A stretch of 64,000 bases of DNA, taken from Hemileia vastatrix. Taxonomy: Eukaryota; Basidiomycota; Pucciniomycetes; Pucciniales; Zaghouaniaceae. The notes under the pieces are model-generated. The model saw only the letters and a list, made by a program, of their open reading frames with translations. It ran no database searches and was not told where the DNA came from. The DNA lies in the NCBI GenBank assembly GCA_030280995.1, contig JASXTE010000007.1, forward strand, positions 3,580,001 to 3,644,000. The letters run 5' to 3'. The translations under genes were made by a program, and so were the position numbers. The first letter of the stretch is position 1. Every line of letters begins with the position of its first letter. This document shows, in pieces, positions 1-10,539 of the stretch.

Positions 1-1487
1 TTTGCTTGTAAACAGTGCATCCACATGTGCAGGCCTTGTACCTTCACTCTTCCTACTCCTCAAGCCAAATTGTATAACAGAGCCTGTGATTCTTGCAACT
101 CTTAAAAGAAAAGATGTGAGAGAGACCCCAGCTATCCAATACCTCTGCCTTCACCTTCACACAAATATATTTCCAGATCTCCTACCAGATCACCAGAACT
201 TGGACTTTCTTCCTCTTCTTTATCTTCCGCTCCTTCCAGAAGATCATGCCGTTCTATTCCCAAAACACTCCCTAAAAGACCTGCTTTATCTCCCCAAGAA
301 TCTGCTTTTATTTCAGAAAATTTGGCCAAAACAGCTTCAAAATCAGCTCCCAGGCTTCTAGACCGCGTCCAGATGGCCCGCCTGCATTGCCAGAAAGCAA
401 CAATCAGGCTCAATACTCCTAAATTCAGCCAGATAACAGTTAAAATACACCATTAAACACCAAAAACTCTACGCAACCACCTCCTAATTCTCCCAGAGAA
501 ATTCATACACTCAAAATTTCTTCCCTAGACATCCCCAAAAATTCCAACATCTCTAGAAAACCTGCCAGAGGACCTTCTGAAAACACCAGAGCACGCAACA
601 CTGCTTCCAAAAAAAAATCTCCAGTTACTTCAAGAAGAACTAACTACACCTCTCCTCTGGCTGCCAATAATTTCTCTGATGGTTCCCTTTCTTCTAGATC
701 TTCATCCAGAAAATCACAATCAGCTTCCAAGTCACCTTCTCCTTGTCCTTCCTGCAACAACCCTGGTTCTCCACCACCAGTGTGCAACTCAACTGGGCCA
801 AGCAATAATAATGTACACAACAACAACAGCAGCCCTGCTGCTCCAACTAGGCCACAGGAATGCCCTTCTTCTCCTTCATCTTCTCAACAACATTTAGAGA
901 ATGATAATGAGAATCTATACCTCTATCTTGTTGATCCTCCTTCAACATCCATTTAGCTTTCTTCAACAGCTCAAATCCCGGCTGCTTACAAATTTGATGA
1001 GCTTCCAATCTGTAAGTAACAAATTAATAAATCCAATTTCTTTAACAGAGAACAATTACTGATCTAATTCTTCTGTGTAGTAGGAACCCTGCCTCCTGAA
1101 AATACAATTGGAATCACCTAACCTCTAGAAACTTCCTTAACGCTGGATTACGCTGACATGAAACAACACCTAAGCATGATGTGTTCAAAAATGCTTAAGG
1201 CCTTTTCCCTCCATGGTCTGTTGAATGACTTTGAAAAGAATCTGAGAAAATAGATCCTTGATGACCACTGGAAGATGTCTAGAATAATCAAGCACACCTT
1301 CCAACACTCTATCCTTGCTTCTTCCACTTCTTCCCAAAAATTACCTTCCACTCTGGTCCATGACTATTACAACCAATATACACTTTCCAGCTGCCTACAC
1401 CACAAAGAACACATTTATTCTTCCAATACTAACAAAAAGCAAAAACGCCACCATAATCTGGACTAACTGCCAGAGGCTTCTTCCAGA
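1..1487 (+). pseudogene. Antisense gene 2 of D5 (Zn2Cys6-like protein), broken
   Basis: This is a degenerate copy of the gene at 57618-59211. In the frame of position 4 one can still read the cluster C-x2-C-x6-C-x16-C-x2-C-x6-C (first motif ACKQC, second ACDSC). A TAA interrupts it near 106, just before the basic KKRC segment. A long Ser/Pro/Asn/Lys-rich linker follows. A GT-AG intron of 69 nt is visible at 1012-1080 (donor GTAAGT, acceptor TGTGTAG). The second exon carries the DYADMKQHLSMM segment near 1150-1180. The gene lies antisense to the element's pol. Several stops and shifts show that it is no longer functional. Confidence 0.7.
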
Positions 1488-2828
1488 CATTAAAATAAAA
1501 AAGAAAGAAATTAATAAGTCACAAAATAGAGAGAACAATAATAATTAACAGAAATATATATATAAAATTTGTTTTATTTTTATTTTTATTTTATTTATTT
1601 ATTTATTCTATTTTATTTTTTTGTTTTATTTAATTTAATTTAATTTAATTTTTAATTTTTTATTAATTTTAAACTACTAACATACTAAAAAAACTTGAAA
1701 ATAAATAACAAAATTAACCAAAAATATGAGAGTTGAAAAAAATTAATATAAAATGAATAATAATAATAACATGAGACAAATAATAGTTACTAATGGTATC
1801 CCCCAGCCAATTTATGAGCTGATCCCCTGATACCTTTCCCACATCCAAGTACACCTTGATGTGGATACACTGTTCAATAATTTTTAAATGAATTGAAATA
1901 AAAAAAGTAAGATGAAATAAATAGAAATTGAGAGAAAAATAAGAAAAAGAAAGAAAATATCATTAAAAGGCCAATTGATGAGCCTTTCCCAACCAATGCT
2001 TGCCCACATCCAGGTGACCCTGATGTGGTGAGACCATATAATATAATTTTGTGATTTTTCCCGCTTTATATCCTAATAACTCCCATAAAAAAATTAAAAT
2101 AAAAAAAGAGAAAAAAAGAAAATAATCTAAAGCTACTATCTAACACAACCATATAAACAAAAATGAAAGAAAAGAAAAAATATGGCTCCATATAAAGTCC
2201 AGTGCAAGGAAATGATCACTGGGTGAACTCCCTCCAATAAGTAAAAATGATGGTAGACCACCAGTGATCCACCACCAAAACCAAAGAAGCCCCTCTTGAA
2301 CCAGTAAGCCAGTTTAAAGTCATGGTAGACTTAAAACCTGAATAACTAAAACCAGAACTAGGATTCTACTAATATTAAAAAAATACTTGAAACAGAAATT
2401 ATGGGGTAACTGTTCTACAGACCAGCCAGCTCATCAGTTACCCCCACACTTGCCAAAATAAAAACTATAAGCCCCCTGTGGGTACCTTCTAAAAAAACAC
2501 AAATCCAACACATTAAACCAAAACCAATAAGCATGAAGATTCTGGCACTTGAAGACCAAAAGAATTTCCTGTTTAAAGTCATAGAGGACTAAAAACCTGT
2601 GAAGAAAAACAAATACTAGGGTTCAACCAAATTAAGCAAAGGGATTTGAAACAGACAATCTGGGGTAAAGGTTGTTAGAGAAGCCAGACCATCAGTTACC
2701 CCAACACTTTCCAAAACAAAATGTAGAAGCCCCACCCATGGGTACCTTCTAACAAAATGTTTCCAAAAAAACAGATGCACAGAATCACCAAAATCCAAAT
2801 TTAAAGAATGGTCCATAGATTATCCTCA
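1488..2828. repeat. D5 spacer: AT-rich tract plus conserved stem-loop modules
   Basis: No gene is supported here. The stretch begins with A/T simple sequence (about 1555-1660). It then holds modules also found in D1, D2 and D3. CCACATC/GATGTGG hairpins lie near 1840-1867 and 2007-2035. A long inverted repeat GATCACTGG/CCAGTGATC spans 2214-2269 and encloses the polypyrimidine motif CTCCCTCCAAT. Two GGGGTAA/TTACCCC hairpins lie at 2403-2444 and 2662-2703. Short CAGTTTAAAGTC boxes occur near 2308 and 2570. Confidence 0.7.
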
Positions 2829-3548
2829 TTGCAGAGTCAATCTTCTTCACTTTTCATGCATCTAGGATAAAATCTCTTCACCTGATCTTCAGCCACTCTC
2901 TTCTTTAAGACTGCACCATCTAGCTCCTTCAAAACATAAGAACCTCCAGACACCTGAGATCTGAATCTGTAAGGTCCATTCCATCTGTCAGCAAACATCT
3001 TTCCCCAATGACTCTCCAAACTTCTATTGTACACCAAAACCAAACAACCAGGTTTCATGGGATTCCTGAGTCTATGAGACAACTTCTTGTCCCAGTATCT
3101 GACTGATTGATTTCTCATCTTCATCATTTTAGAGTATGCCTTCTCTTGACATTCCTCTCTACATTCTACTGTTGCATCCTGGCACAGAGAAAATCTTCTG
3201 TTGAGCATATATCATCCCAATAAATTCAAAGATAAGAGACAGCTTCCAAATCCACGGGTAGAACAGCTTTCTGCCCAAAAATTATTTCATTAGGTGAATA
3301 GCCAGTTTTCCTTTTTACAATGACCCTATTGGCAAATAACACCAAGGGTAAATAATGCCTCCATTTTTCAGCACTATCTCCACACATTTTCACCAAAGAA
3401 TTTTCGATAACTTGATGGCCTCTTTCAACCATGCCTTCAGCTTCAGGATAATAAGGTGTAGCCACTCTAAATTTAGAGCCAATACTTGCCACAGCTTCTT
3501 TGAATTCAGCTCCAAAATCTGGCCAATAAAATGCATTTTTCAAATATG
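2829..3548 (-). pseudogene. D5 pol fragment: integrase core and C-terminal GPY module
   Basis: Two blocks (3226-3543, then 2837-3208) read as the end of a gypsy integrase. The first holds the core segment EFKEAVASIGSK, then ATPYYPEAEGMVERGHQV, which contains the catalytic Glu. The second holds MVLVYNRSLE-type sequence, FADRWNGPY (GPY/F module) and the C-terminal AEDQVKRFYPR. They correspond to D3 residues at 60577-61250. The part upstream of the second catalytic Asp is missing, and a frame break near 3210-3226 separates the blocks. Confidence 0.8.
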
Positions 3549-3659
3549 AGATTAATTTTTTAAATACAATTAAAAGAATAGTGGTATCTGGCTTTACATA
3601 GCAGCAAGTAACCTTCTGAGCATTGGCTTATTCTGAGGAAGACACTTTTATAAAGCATA
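3549..3659. repeat. Fragment of hairpin satellite, left flank of element B
   Basis: From about 3617 the sequence CTGAGCATTGGCT, followed by GAAGACACTTTTAT, is nearly identical to 54314-54347. It continues on the other side of element B at 12416. This shows that element B inserted into the same repeat locus that also lies at 53102-55226. No coding sequence is seen. Confidence 0.7.
3655..3659. repeat. Target-site duplication of element B (left)
   Basis: GCATA directly precedes the left LTR and is repeated at 12416-12420 after the right LTR. A 5-bp duplication is usual for Ty3/gypsy integrases. Confidence 0.9.
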
Positions 3660-4476
3660 TGTCAAGGTATACTTTTTGTCTAGAAGATTTGGTATGTAGT
3701 TCTACGAGGATTTAAAAGGCTTAAATGGATTCTCAACAATTTTGTACGTATTTCTTAATTCAAAGATGAATGTTTTTACTCAATAAAAGAGGTAGGATTA
3801 AAATATTAATATAATTTATAAATTAGAATTACGCTATTGTAAGTACTAATGATATAGAATATAAGAATAAGTATTTGTTTGGTTATTGTTGTAATAAAAT
3901 GGTTTGGTAAGATAGAATGATCAAAAGACAACAAAAAGAGAGGCCTTTTATAGGCAAAGGAGAGACAAAGCACGGAAAACAAATTCTAAAAACAGTAGGA
4001 AAAGAGAGAGAAAAAGAACATTCCAGAAAAGTATTTCAAATAATAAAGTTATTCTAAAAAGAAGGCGTCAAAAAAGATGTATTTACAGAGTATGTCAGAA
4101 ATACATCAATATTTTTAATATTTACTGTAAAAGTCAATCCTAAATAAGAAATTTGGTTTTTTTGTATATATTTAATATTATTTGAATATTTAAATCTTAT
4201 TTTATCTTTGTATTTATTTTTTAATATAAAATTTTCCCAACCTGTCAAATGAGCACGGTGTTAGAGAAAAATATAAGGGACAAAATTATAATTATAATTT
4301 TAATTATTTATTTAATTAATTAATTTAATTTTAACATTTTGTAATTAGTTAATTTATTATAACTAATTTTAATGTAACTAAATGATAATTAAATGATAAT
4401 TAAAAATGATAGGGTGCGGCTTCATCCAGTAAATAATTAATTATTTCACTGGGTAAGTCTAGTAGCCTGGCTGACA
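3660..4476 (-). repeat. 3' LTR of element B
   Basis: This is an 817-bp direct repeat of 11598-12415 with TGTCA/TGACA termini. It contains a TATA box on the minus strand (TATAAAA, plus-strand coordinates 3946-3952) inside the palindrome GCCTTTTATAGGC. The few differences from the other LTR include one base lost near 4029. Confidence 0.95.
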
Positions 4477-4488
4477 CTCCCTCACTCT
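4477..4488 (-). other. Polypurine tract of element B
   Basis: On the minus strand the purine run AGAGTGAGGGAG abuts the 3' LTR. It lies about 27 nt after the gag-pol stop, the usual position for plus-strand priming. Confidence 0.75.
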
Positions 4489-4515
4489 AAAAAAAACAAT
4501 AATAAAAAAAAAATG

Positions 4516-7500
4516 CTATGATTTTTTCTTTTTATACTTTTTTAGTAGAGTAGGAAGATTAGATATCTCCTTCCCAGGTATCCAAGAATCATATTCAGAT
4601 GATTTATTCTTGAATCTCAATAAGTATTCTGTACCTTTCTCAGCAGTGACTATTCTGTCATTTAAAATTTTTTCAATTTCTGCTGTCTCAGTGATTTCAT
4701 TTGGGGTTTTCTTTGGTCTACCCCTCCTTCTTGGAAATAAATCACTATTGGATGTGTAAGGTTTCAAAAGAGATATTGGAAAAACAGGATGTTTTCTGTC
4801 ATATGGGGAATACAGAATAACTTCAACTGCATTATCTCCAATCATTCTTCTTACAACAAAAGGACCAACAAATGGATCTTTTAATTTGTTATTACCTTGT
4901 AAGTTGAAGTGGACTGTAGAAATCAACACTTCATCACCCTTTTTAAAAGTGTATTCTTTATGGGATTTGTCCCATCTTTTCTTCTCATATTCAAATGATT
5001 TTTCAATACATTTTTGAGCATGATTTCTGCATAGTTGTTGCATTTGAAGAAAAGATTTTACACCAGGATGTATATCCAATTTAGGTATTTTGTTATTGAG
5101 AATTTGGGCAGGAGTATTAGGAACATATCCAAGCCAGAGCTCAAAAGGCTTCCTTTGAGTAACAGAATGAACAGTGCTATTATAAGCAAATTCTAACCCA
5201 GGAAGTAAGGTAACCCAATCATGAGTGAATCTGTCATTATCTTTATACTCAAGGCCAAAGGCACAATATCTTCTTATCATGTCCTCTAAAGTTTGAATCA
5301 TTCTTTCAGCTAAACCATCAGTCTGAGGGTGATGGGCAGTAGAAAGTTTCAGATCACAACCACAAACATCCATCAGAGACATCCAGAATTCAGAAGTAAA
5401 TTTAGTGTCTCTGTCAGAGATTATGGCTTTAGGAAAACCAGCAGTATTAAACATATGAGACCACCATAAGAAAGCTAATTCTTTAGTGGAAACATCCTTG
5501 TGGGTAGGGATAAATTTACACATTTTTGTGAATCTGTCCACAATAACCCAACAAGAGTTATAACTGTCTTTACCAGCAATAGGTAATCCTGTTACAAAAT
5601 CCATGTTTATTATTTGCCATGGGGCATCAGGAGGTTCAATATGTTGCATTAATCCTGCTCTTTTACCAGTTAATCTTTTTGATTTTTGGCATGAATCACA
5701 GTATTCAACATATAATTTTGTGTCTTCAGACATATTAGCCCACCAAGCAGTGTTCTTAATTCTGATCATTGTTTTGTCAAGATCAAAATGTCCAGCCAAT
5801 ATGTCATCATGACAAATTTTCAAGATGATTTCTTTCATAGAAGGAGGAATAACAATAACATTACTCAACTTCCTCCTATAATATAGATATCCTTCATCAA
5901 TTGAAAATTTTCCTTTTTCCAAACCCTTTTGGTACTTTGGTTGAAGGGTTTTAATTAATGCTTGTATTGAAGCATTCTTTGGATCATTTAATATGGTGCA
6001 TAACTTTTTCAAGTCAGTGTCCTTATCATATGATTCCAGAATTAGCTGTAAAAGCTCTTCCTCCATATCAACCACATATATCCCATGGATATGGATAATT
6101 TCATCCTCCGGATCATATGCAGGATTTGAGTCATCATTTGGTAAGGGTAACCTTGATAACATATCCACATTTGAGTGACCAATACCAGCTCTGTGAACAA
6201 TTGTCATTCTCCCTCTGTACTCTTGAACAGCCAGCTGCCATCTAAACATATGTCTATTAGGTGTTTTCAAGTTTAAAAGGGATTTAACTGCACTGCAGTC
6301 AGTGACAAGTTCAAATTTCTGGTCATCTAGGTAATAATGAAGCTTTTCTAGAGCCCATACTACAGCTAAACACTCTAATTGAGTAGCACCATATTTCAAT
6401 TCACTATTTCTCAAGGTTCTTGAAATATAACAAATTACTACTTCTGAAACTTTATCATTTATCACTTGTTTTTGATGGAGGGCAGCACCAAGACCAATGA
6501 AACTGGCATCAGTGTACAAAACAAATGGTTGATCAAAGTCAGGTAAAGCAAGAATTGGTGCTGACATTAAACAGTGTTTCATAGTGTCAAAGGCTCTTTG
6601 TCTTTCACTATTCCAGACAAAAGCAACATCCTTTCTAGTTAATTGGGTAAGGGGTAAAGCTATGACTTGGTAATTTTTAATACACTGTCTATAGTATCCA
6701 CACATTCCCAAAAAACTTTGGAGCTCTCTTACTGTTGTAGGAGCTTTCACCTGTTGTATGGCTGCCACTTTGTTCTGGTCAACACATATCTGTAAGCCTG
6801 AAACAACATGGCCAAGAACTTTTAAAGAATGGAAACCAAATTTACATTTCTTCAAAGCAAGTGTCATATTTATTTCGTCCATTTTCTGGAATACTTTACA
6901 CAGGTGTTTAAGATGGTCCTCAAATGTTTTTGAGAATATAATGATATCATCAATATAAACCATCAGCCAACCTTCAATTATCTCTTGATGGAATGTGTTA
7001 TCCATTACTTTTTGGAAAACAGAAGGGGCATTTTTAGGGCCAAATGGCATCCTAATATACTTATAAATACCCATATGAGTGGCAATCATCAGAAAGTTCT
7101 GAGAGTTCTTCTCAACAGGCACCTGGTGATATCCCTTATTACCATCCAAACAGCTGATATATTTAGCACCCTGTAAAGTAGCATGTATAGAGCTGATTCT
7201 AGGTAAAGGATAGATATCATCAACAGTATAAGTATTTAGTGCTCTATAATCACCACATAACCTGGCTTTATCTTTCTCATAAGAAATTAGGACAGGTGAG
7301 ATAACACAATATTTAGGTGTTTCAACTACCTTTTCAATAATATTCATTTTTAAAAGGATAGAGATATTATCTTCAATATCTTTTCTCTTTGTGGGAGAAG
7401 CAGGATAAGGCTTCTTCTTTAAACTAGGTGGTATATCAGTTAATGGGCAAGACAATGAAAGTTTCATTTCCTCTTTAACTAATCCCAGTTCATGTGACCC

Positions 7501-10500
7501 ATGAGCAAAGGCCATAGGAAAAGATTTTATCAAGTTAATGATGGAATCTTTATCCTCACCAGAAAGTTGTTCTCCAAAAGAGGCATTGTCAATTTCAGAC
7601 ATAAGGGCATGCATTTCCTTTGTAGATCTTCCTTTATATTGAACCACAGAATTACATGTGTTCAATTCTGGTTTTAATAATTTTTTAGGGGAGGAAATTT
7701 TAAATTTTCTCTTCCCATTCAACCCCATTGTGAAACATTGGTTTGAAGGATCCAATTTTATGCCATACTTGGTTAAAATATCATTCCCTACAATAAACCA
7801 ATTGCTCAAGTTATCATTTTTCATGACAACAAAATCACAAATAGCTCTTACAAAACCATGGTTATATTTAAAAAACACTGTGGCTTTGTATTTACCAATG
7901 GGGGACAAAACAGAGCCATACCCTCTCCAATTTTCAGAAATGATAGGCAAAAGTTTAGATTTATAGTCTTGATCTACTGAGGCAAGTGCTCTTTCAGATA
8001 CTACACTTCCTCCAGCTCCAGAATCCAGAACAACTTCAATGCTGGTTCCATTAATCAAGACTGGTGCCTTCAGAGGGGCAATAACAATTGAGTTATCCTC
8101 AATGTTCTTTATGATCTCAGCATCCTCAACTGTAGATAAATCATTATTATCAATGTCAATAGTATTTAAATAATGAATATCTTCTTCCAGCATCAAGATT
8201 TCTTGTTGAGATTCATATGAAATATTGCTGGCACAATCACTTGATGTATCATCCAGTGCCACTGTGTCATCAGCATGCTCCTCTGTTTGTTCCACAAGAT
8301 TTATCTTCTTGTCACAAACATGGCCTTTCTGCCAAGGCTTGTTGCACTTGAAGCAAGTGTTTGTTGCATACTTCTTTGGTGCAACAGGGGCAGAAGGTTT
8401 ACCAACCTTTTCCAGAGGTTTTTGTTGGTAAGTGGAGGGTTTCTCCAAAGGGGTCCTAGGAATGAATCTTCTTGCATCATACTTATTGTTTAGAAGTATC
8501 TCATTGCAAGTATTAATGAAAGAAGAGGGTTCTTTGGAGAACTCAGTCCTAGCCACAATCAAGTCTCTCAGAGACATTGGTAATTTATAGAGGATCCTGT
8601 CCTTCCATAAATCAAACTCCATATTTGGGTCCATTGCCCTTAAGATTTTTACAAGTTTCATTAAAAACTCAATAGGTTTATCAGTAGAAGAGCTATATCT
8701 AGTTTCCTCATACTGCCTTTGTTGAGCCATTCTGAACTTGGAGCCACCAAATTGTGCTTTAATTAATTTCTTCCAATCCTCCCATGAGTAGTCATTCCCA
8801 TCCAGGAGAACAGATTCATACCACATCAGGGCAACATTAGTGAACAAAGAAATTAATTTGGACACAATTTCCTCATCTGGGAGTTTGTAAGAATTTTTTA
8901 AATTATCAATTCTGCAAATAAATTGTTGCCAATCAGAGGAAGAATCACCATCAAATGTTGGGTACTGGTCAAGTTTTGGCCAATTCTTTTGATTTAAAGG
9001 AGTCTCCTTAGTACTAGCTTGTTTCTGAGTAAGAAGCAGCTGTAATTTCTCTAATTGTGCTGAAATCTCATTGTTTAATCCTTCTGTTGCAGATCCTGGT
9101 GCATCATCAGTTTTTGATGGAAACTCAGTGTTATCAACAGGTATTTCTGGATCAAGTTTTATTTTAGATGAACTAGCCACAGGTACTGGTTGAGAATCCT
9201 GCACTATATGTTCCTTCACAGAATTGTCAGAATATTTTTGGTCATTTAAAAATGAGTTCAATGTTTCTTCAATGGTTGTTAGTCTTGTTTTCATTCTTGG
9301 AAGACTAGATAAACTTTCATTGACAGTTGCAAAAGATAATTGATTTTTATGTTGAAAAGATGACAACTGGTCACTCAATCTTTTCAGATTTATCTTATCT
9401 ATCTCTACCTCCTGGCAACAGGCAGATACAGTATCTTTTAGTTTAGACAAATCATTTTTTATATTTTGCCATAAAGCAATTTTCTTTTCATGTGTTGCTT
9501 TGTAATGAGACAATTCATCAGAGACTCTCTGTGCTTCACTTTTTAATGCTTGATAACCCTTATCAGTTAACAAACTATTATATCTCTGAGTCAATTGCAT
9601 ATTGTTCATTATATGATTTTGCTTGGCAATAATATCTCTCAAGTGCTCATCATTAATTCTTGCTACATCCGGAGTGTTTCTCAATAAGGAAACTGAGTAA
9701 CTTTCCAGACTCTCATAGAACTCAGGGTCAAGAGTTTCATCAATCAAAGCCATATCAGGATTAATCATTGAGGTAGCAATTAAAAGTAATGGATTGGATA
9801 CATGAGATAACTGTCTACTATTCCCAGCCTCTATAGGTCTCAAGGTTTCATCTTGCCTTCCAGATTTACCTGAAGGAACAGAGTCAGCCACAAGAAAAGG
9901 CACTTGAGAATCAATAGAGGGACGTACCAGGGTTTGCTGGGTATCACCATATTGGGCTTCCTTCTTCTTTTGCCTCCTTGATAAGGGTGGGGAGGAGTGG
10001 GATTGGTCTGGGTGGGCCTTGATGGACCTACCTGAGGTAACTGATGCTGGTTTTGAGCCAAGTAGTCCCACTGAGTGTTGAGCCAGTCCCACTGCCACTT
10101 GGACACTTCTACCATCTCTTGGGATTGGGGAGCAAATTGTTGTTGATCCCTGGGAGGAAGAGGTTTCCTTTTCTCTTGGAGAGAAGTATTTTTTCTTTTC
10201 TCCCATTCTTCCAAGGCATCTACCCTTACCTTTAGTTTTAAGCTGTCTGTCTTTAACTCCTTTATGTGGGTTGACAGATTCTTTATCTGCTGGGACAACG
10301 GCATCTTTTTTATTTTGAAGCCTCTTGGAAGCTCTTCTGGTGGGTTTGTCTTGGGTTTCTGATCCTGAGTATTGTCCACTAGGATTTCTACTTCTTCCAT
10401 TTCCACATCCTGTTTGGGGCAAGGATTTATTAGTTTGAGAAATTCTTCTTGTTAAAGGAGAACTTACAGAAGTAGGCTCATCATAATCAATTAAGTCTAG

Positions 10501-10539
10501 TTCTTCTTCACGTGCAGTAAAACCACTTTGATCAGTCAT
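4516..10539 (-). CDS. Gag-Pol polyprotein of chromovirus element B
   Basis: A single 2007-residue frame. The start at 10539 begins MTDQSGFTARE. Residues ~25-235 are low-complexity and overlap a second reading frame. Coiled-coil-like sequence follows (~280-500), then the capsid-like region from ~518 (WPKLDQYPTFDG). A zinc knuckle C-x2-C-x7-H-x-C (CFKCNKPW, GHVC) lies near 730. The aspartic protease motif VLDSGAGGS is near 840. Reverse transcriptase runs from ~1040 with YIDD near 1195. RNase H (LYTDAS) is near 1343. Integrase has an HHCC finger (~1577-1620), a DD35E triad (NMDF, SDRD, AERM at ~1646-1743) and a GPF module. A chromodomain (~1953-1993, EYLLRFK, WIPGKEI) ends the protein. Gag and Pol share one frame, so no frameshift is needed. 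No inactivating change is visible. The chromodomain implies targeting to marked chromatin. Confidence 0.95.
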   Translation of the reverse strand: MTDQSGFTAREEELDLIDYDEPTSVSSPLTRRISQTNKSLPQTGCGNGRSRNPSGQYSGSETQDKPTRRASKRLQNKKDAVVPADKESVNPHKGVKDRQLKTKGKGRCLGRMGEKKKYFSPREKETSSSQGSTTICSPIPRDGRSVQVAVGLAQHSVGLLGSKPASVTSGRSIKAHPDQSHSSPPLSRRQKKKEAQYGDTQQTLVRPSIDSQVPFLVADSVPSGKSGRQDETLRPIEAGNSRQLSHVSNPLLLIATSMINPDMALIDETLDPEFYESLESYSVSLLRNTPDVARINDEHLRDIIAKQNHIMNNMQLTQRYNSLLTDKGYQALKSEAQRVSDELSHYKATHEKKIALWQNIKNDLSKLKDTVSACCQEVEIDKINLKRLSDQLSSFQHKNQLSFATVNESLSSLPRMKTRLTTIEETLNSFLNDQKYSDNSVKEHIVQDSQPVPVASSSKIKLDPEIPVDNTEFPSKTDDAPGSATEGLNNEISAQLEKLQLLLTQKQASTKETPLNQKNWPKLDQYPTFDGDSSSDWQQFICRIDNLKNSYKLPDEEIVSKLISLFTNVALMWYESVLLDGNDYSWEDWKKLIKAQFGGSKFRMAQQRQYEETRYSSSTDKPIEFLMKLVKILRAMDPNMEFDLWKDRILYKLPMSLRDLIVARTEFSKEPSSFINTCNEILLNNKYDARRFIPRTPLEKPSTYQQKPLEKVGKPSAPVAPKKYATNTCFKCNKPWQKGHVCDKKINLVEQTEEHADDTVALDDTSSDCASNISYESQQEILMLEEDIHYLNTIDIDNNDLSTVEDAEIIKNIEDNSIVIAPLKAPVLINGTSIEVVLDSGAGGSVVSERALASVDQDYKSKLLPIISENWRGYGSVLSPIGKYKATVFFKYNHGFVRAICDFVVMKNDNLSNWFIVGNDILTKYGIKLDPSNQCFTMGLNGKRKFKISSPKKLLKPELNTCNSVVQYKGRSTKEMHALMSEIDNASFGEQLSGEDKDSIINLIKSFPMAFAHGSHELGLVKEEMKLSLSCPLTDIPPSLKKKPYPASPTKRKDIEDNISILLKMNIIEKVVETPKYCVISPVLISYEKDKARLCGDYRALNTYTVDDIYPLPRISSIHATLQGAKYISCLDGNKGYHQVPVEKNSQNFLMIATHMGIYKYIRMPFGPKNAPSVFQKVMDNTFHQEIIEGWLMVYIDDIIIFSKTFEDHLKHLCKVFQKMDEINMTLALKKCKFGFHSLKVLGHVVSGLQICVDQNKVAAIQQVKAPTTVRELQSFLGMCGYYRQCIKNYQVIALPLTQLTRKDVAFVWNSERQRAFDTMKHCLMSAPILALPDFDQPFVLYTDASFIGLGAALHQKQVINDKVSEVVICYISRTLRNSELKYGATQLECLAVVWALEKLHYYLDDQKFELVTDCSAVKSLLNLKTPNRHMFRWQLAVQEYRGRMTIVHRAGIGHSNVDMLSRLPLPNDDSNPAYDPEDEIIHIHGIYVVDMEEELLQLILESYDKDTDLKKLCTILNDPKNASIQALIKTLQPKYQKGLEKGKFSIDEGYLYYRRKLSNVIVIPPSMKEIILKICHDDILAGHFDLDKTMIRIKNTAWWANMSEDTKLYVEYCDSCQKSKRLTGKRAGLMQHIEPPDAPWQIINMDFVTGLPIAGKDSYNSCWVIVDRFTKMCKFIPTHKDVSTKELAFLWWSHMFNTAGFPKAIISDRDTKFTSEFWMSLMDVCGCDLKLSTAHHPQTDGLAERMIQTLEDMIRRYCAFGLEYKDNDRFTHDWVTLLPGLEFAYNSTVHSVTQRKPFELWLGYVPNTPAQILNNKIPKLDIHPGVKSFLQMQQLCRNHAQKCIEKSFEYEKKRWDKSHKEYTFKKGDEVLISTVHFNLQGNNKLKDPFVGPFVVRRMIGDNAVEVILYSPYDRKHPVFPISLLKPYTSNSDLFPRRRGRPKKTPNEITETAEIEKILNDRIVTAEKGTEYLLRFKNKSSEYDSWIPGKEISNLPTLLKKYKKKKS
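9840..10539 (-). CDS. Spliced accessory protein of element B, overlapping gag in the +1 frame
   Basis: The proposed mRNA uses the gag-pol start codon. Exon 1 is 10539-10468 (24 codons), then a 58-nt intron 10467-10410 (GTAAGT, internal ACTAAT, CAG). Exon 2 starts at 10409 in the +1 frame with DVEMEEVEI. It encodes a coiled-coil stretch, the motif VSKWQWDW and a basic PYQGGKRRRK segment. A second 58-nt intron at 9927-9870 (GTACGT, internal CTGAC, CAG) joins TG to GTAA and gives a stop after KPW: about 185 aa. If only intron 1 is removed, the frame runs to 9840 (213 aa) and gains a ~20-residue hydrophobic tail. The arrangement, both intron lengths and the motifs recur in element C. I know no family for it. 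Possible roles are assembly, RNA binding or host interaction. Confidence 0.65.
9870..9927 (-). other. Predicted 58-nt alternative intron 2 of element B
   Basis: Donor GTACGT, acceptor TTCAG, branch-like CTGAC 14 nt before the acceptor. Splicing creates TGG-TAA at the junction, so the accessory protein ends PW as it does in element C. The counterpart in C is 26832-26889, also 58 nt. Confidence 0.5.
10410..10467 (-). other. Predicted 58-nt alternative intron 1 of element B
   Basis: Donor GTAAGT lies at 10467-10462 and acceptor CAG at 10412-10410, with a branch-like ACTAAT about 20 nt upstream of the acceptor. The length is 3n+1, so removal changes frame. When retained it is coding in gag-pol. 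The element C counterpart (26319-26376) has identical length and position relative to the next conserved residues (D, V/I, E/Q, M, E) but mostly different sequence. Confidence 0.65.

Larger units (their letters stand above)
1..3548 (-). mobile_element. D5: 3' fragment of a D-family Ty3/gypsy retrotransposon
   Basis: This stretch is collinear with 57677-61260 (element D3). It has the same order: an antisense cysteine-cluster gene remnant on the plus strand, an AT-rich spacer with stem-loop modules, then the C-terminal end of pol on the minus strand. Neither LTR is present. The left side runs off the window, and the right side stops inside the integrase core at about 3548, where sequence related to the hairpin satellite begins. 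It is a decayed fragment with stops and frameshifts. Confidence 0.85.
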
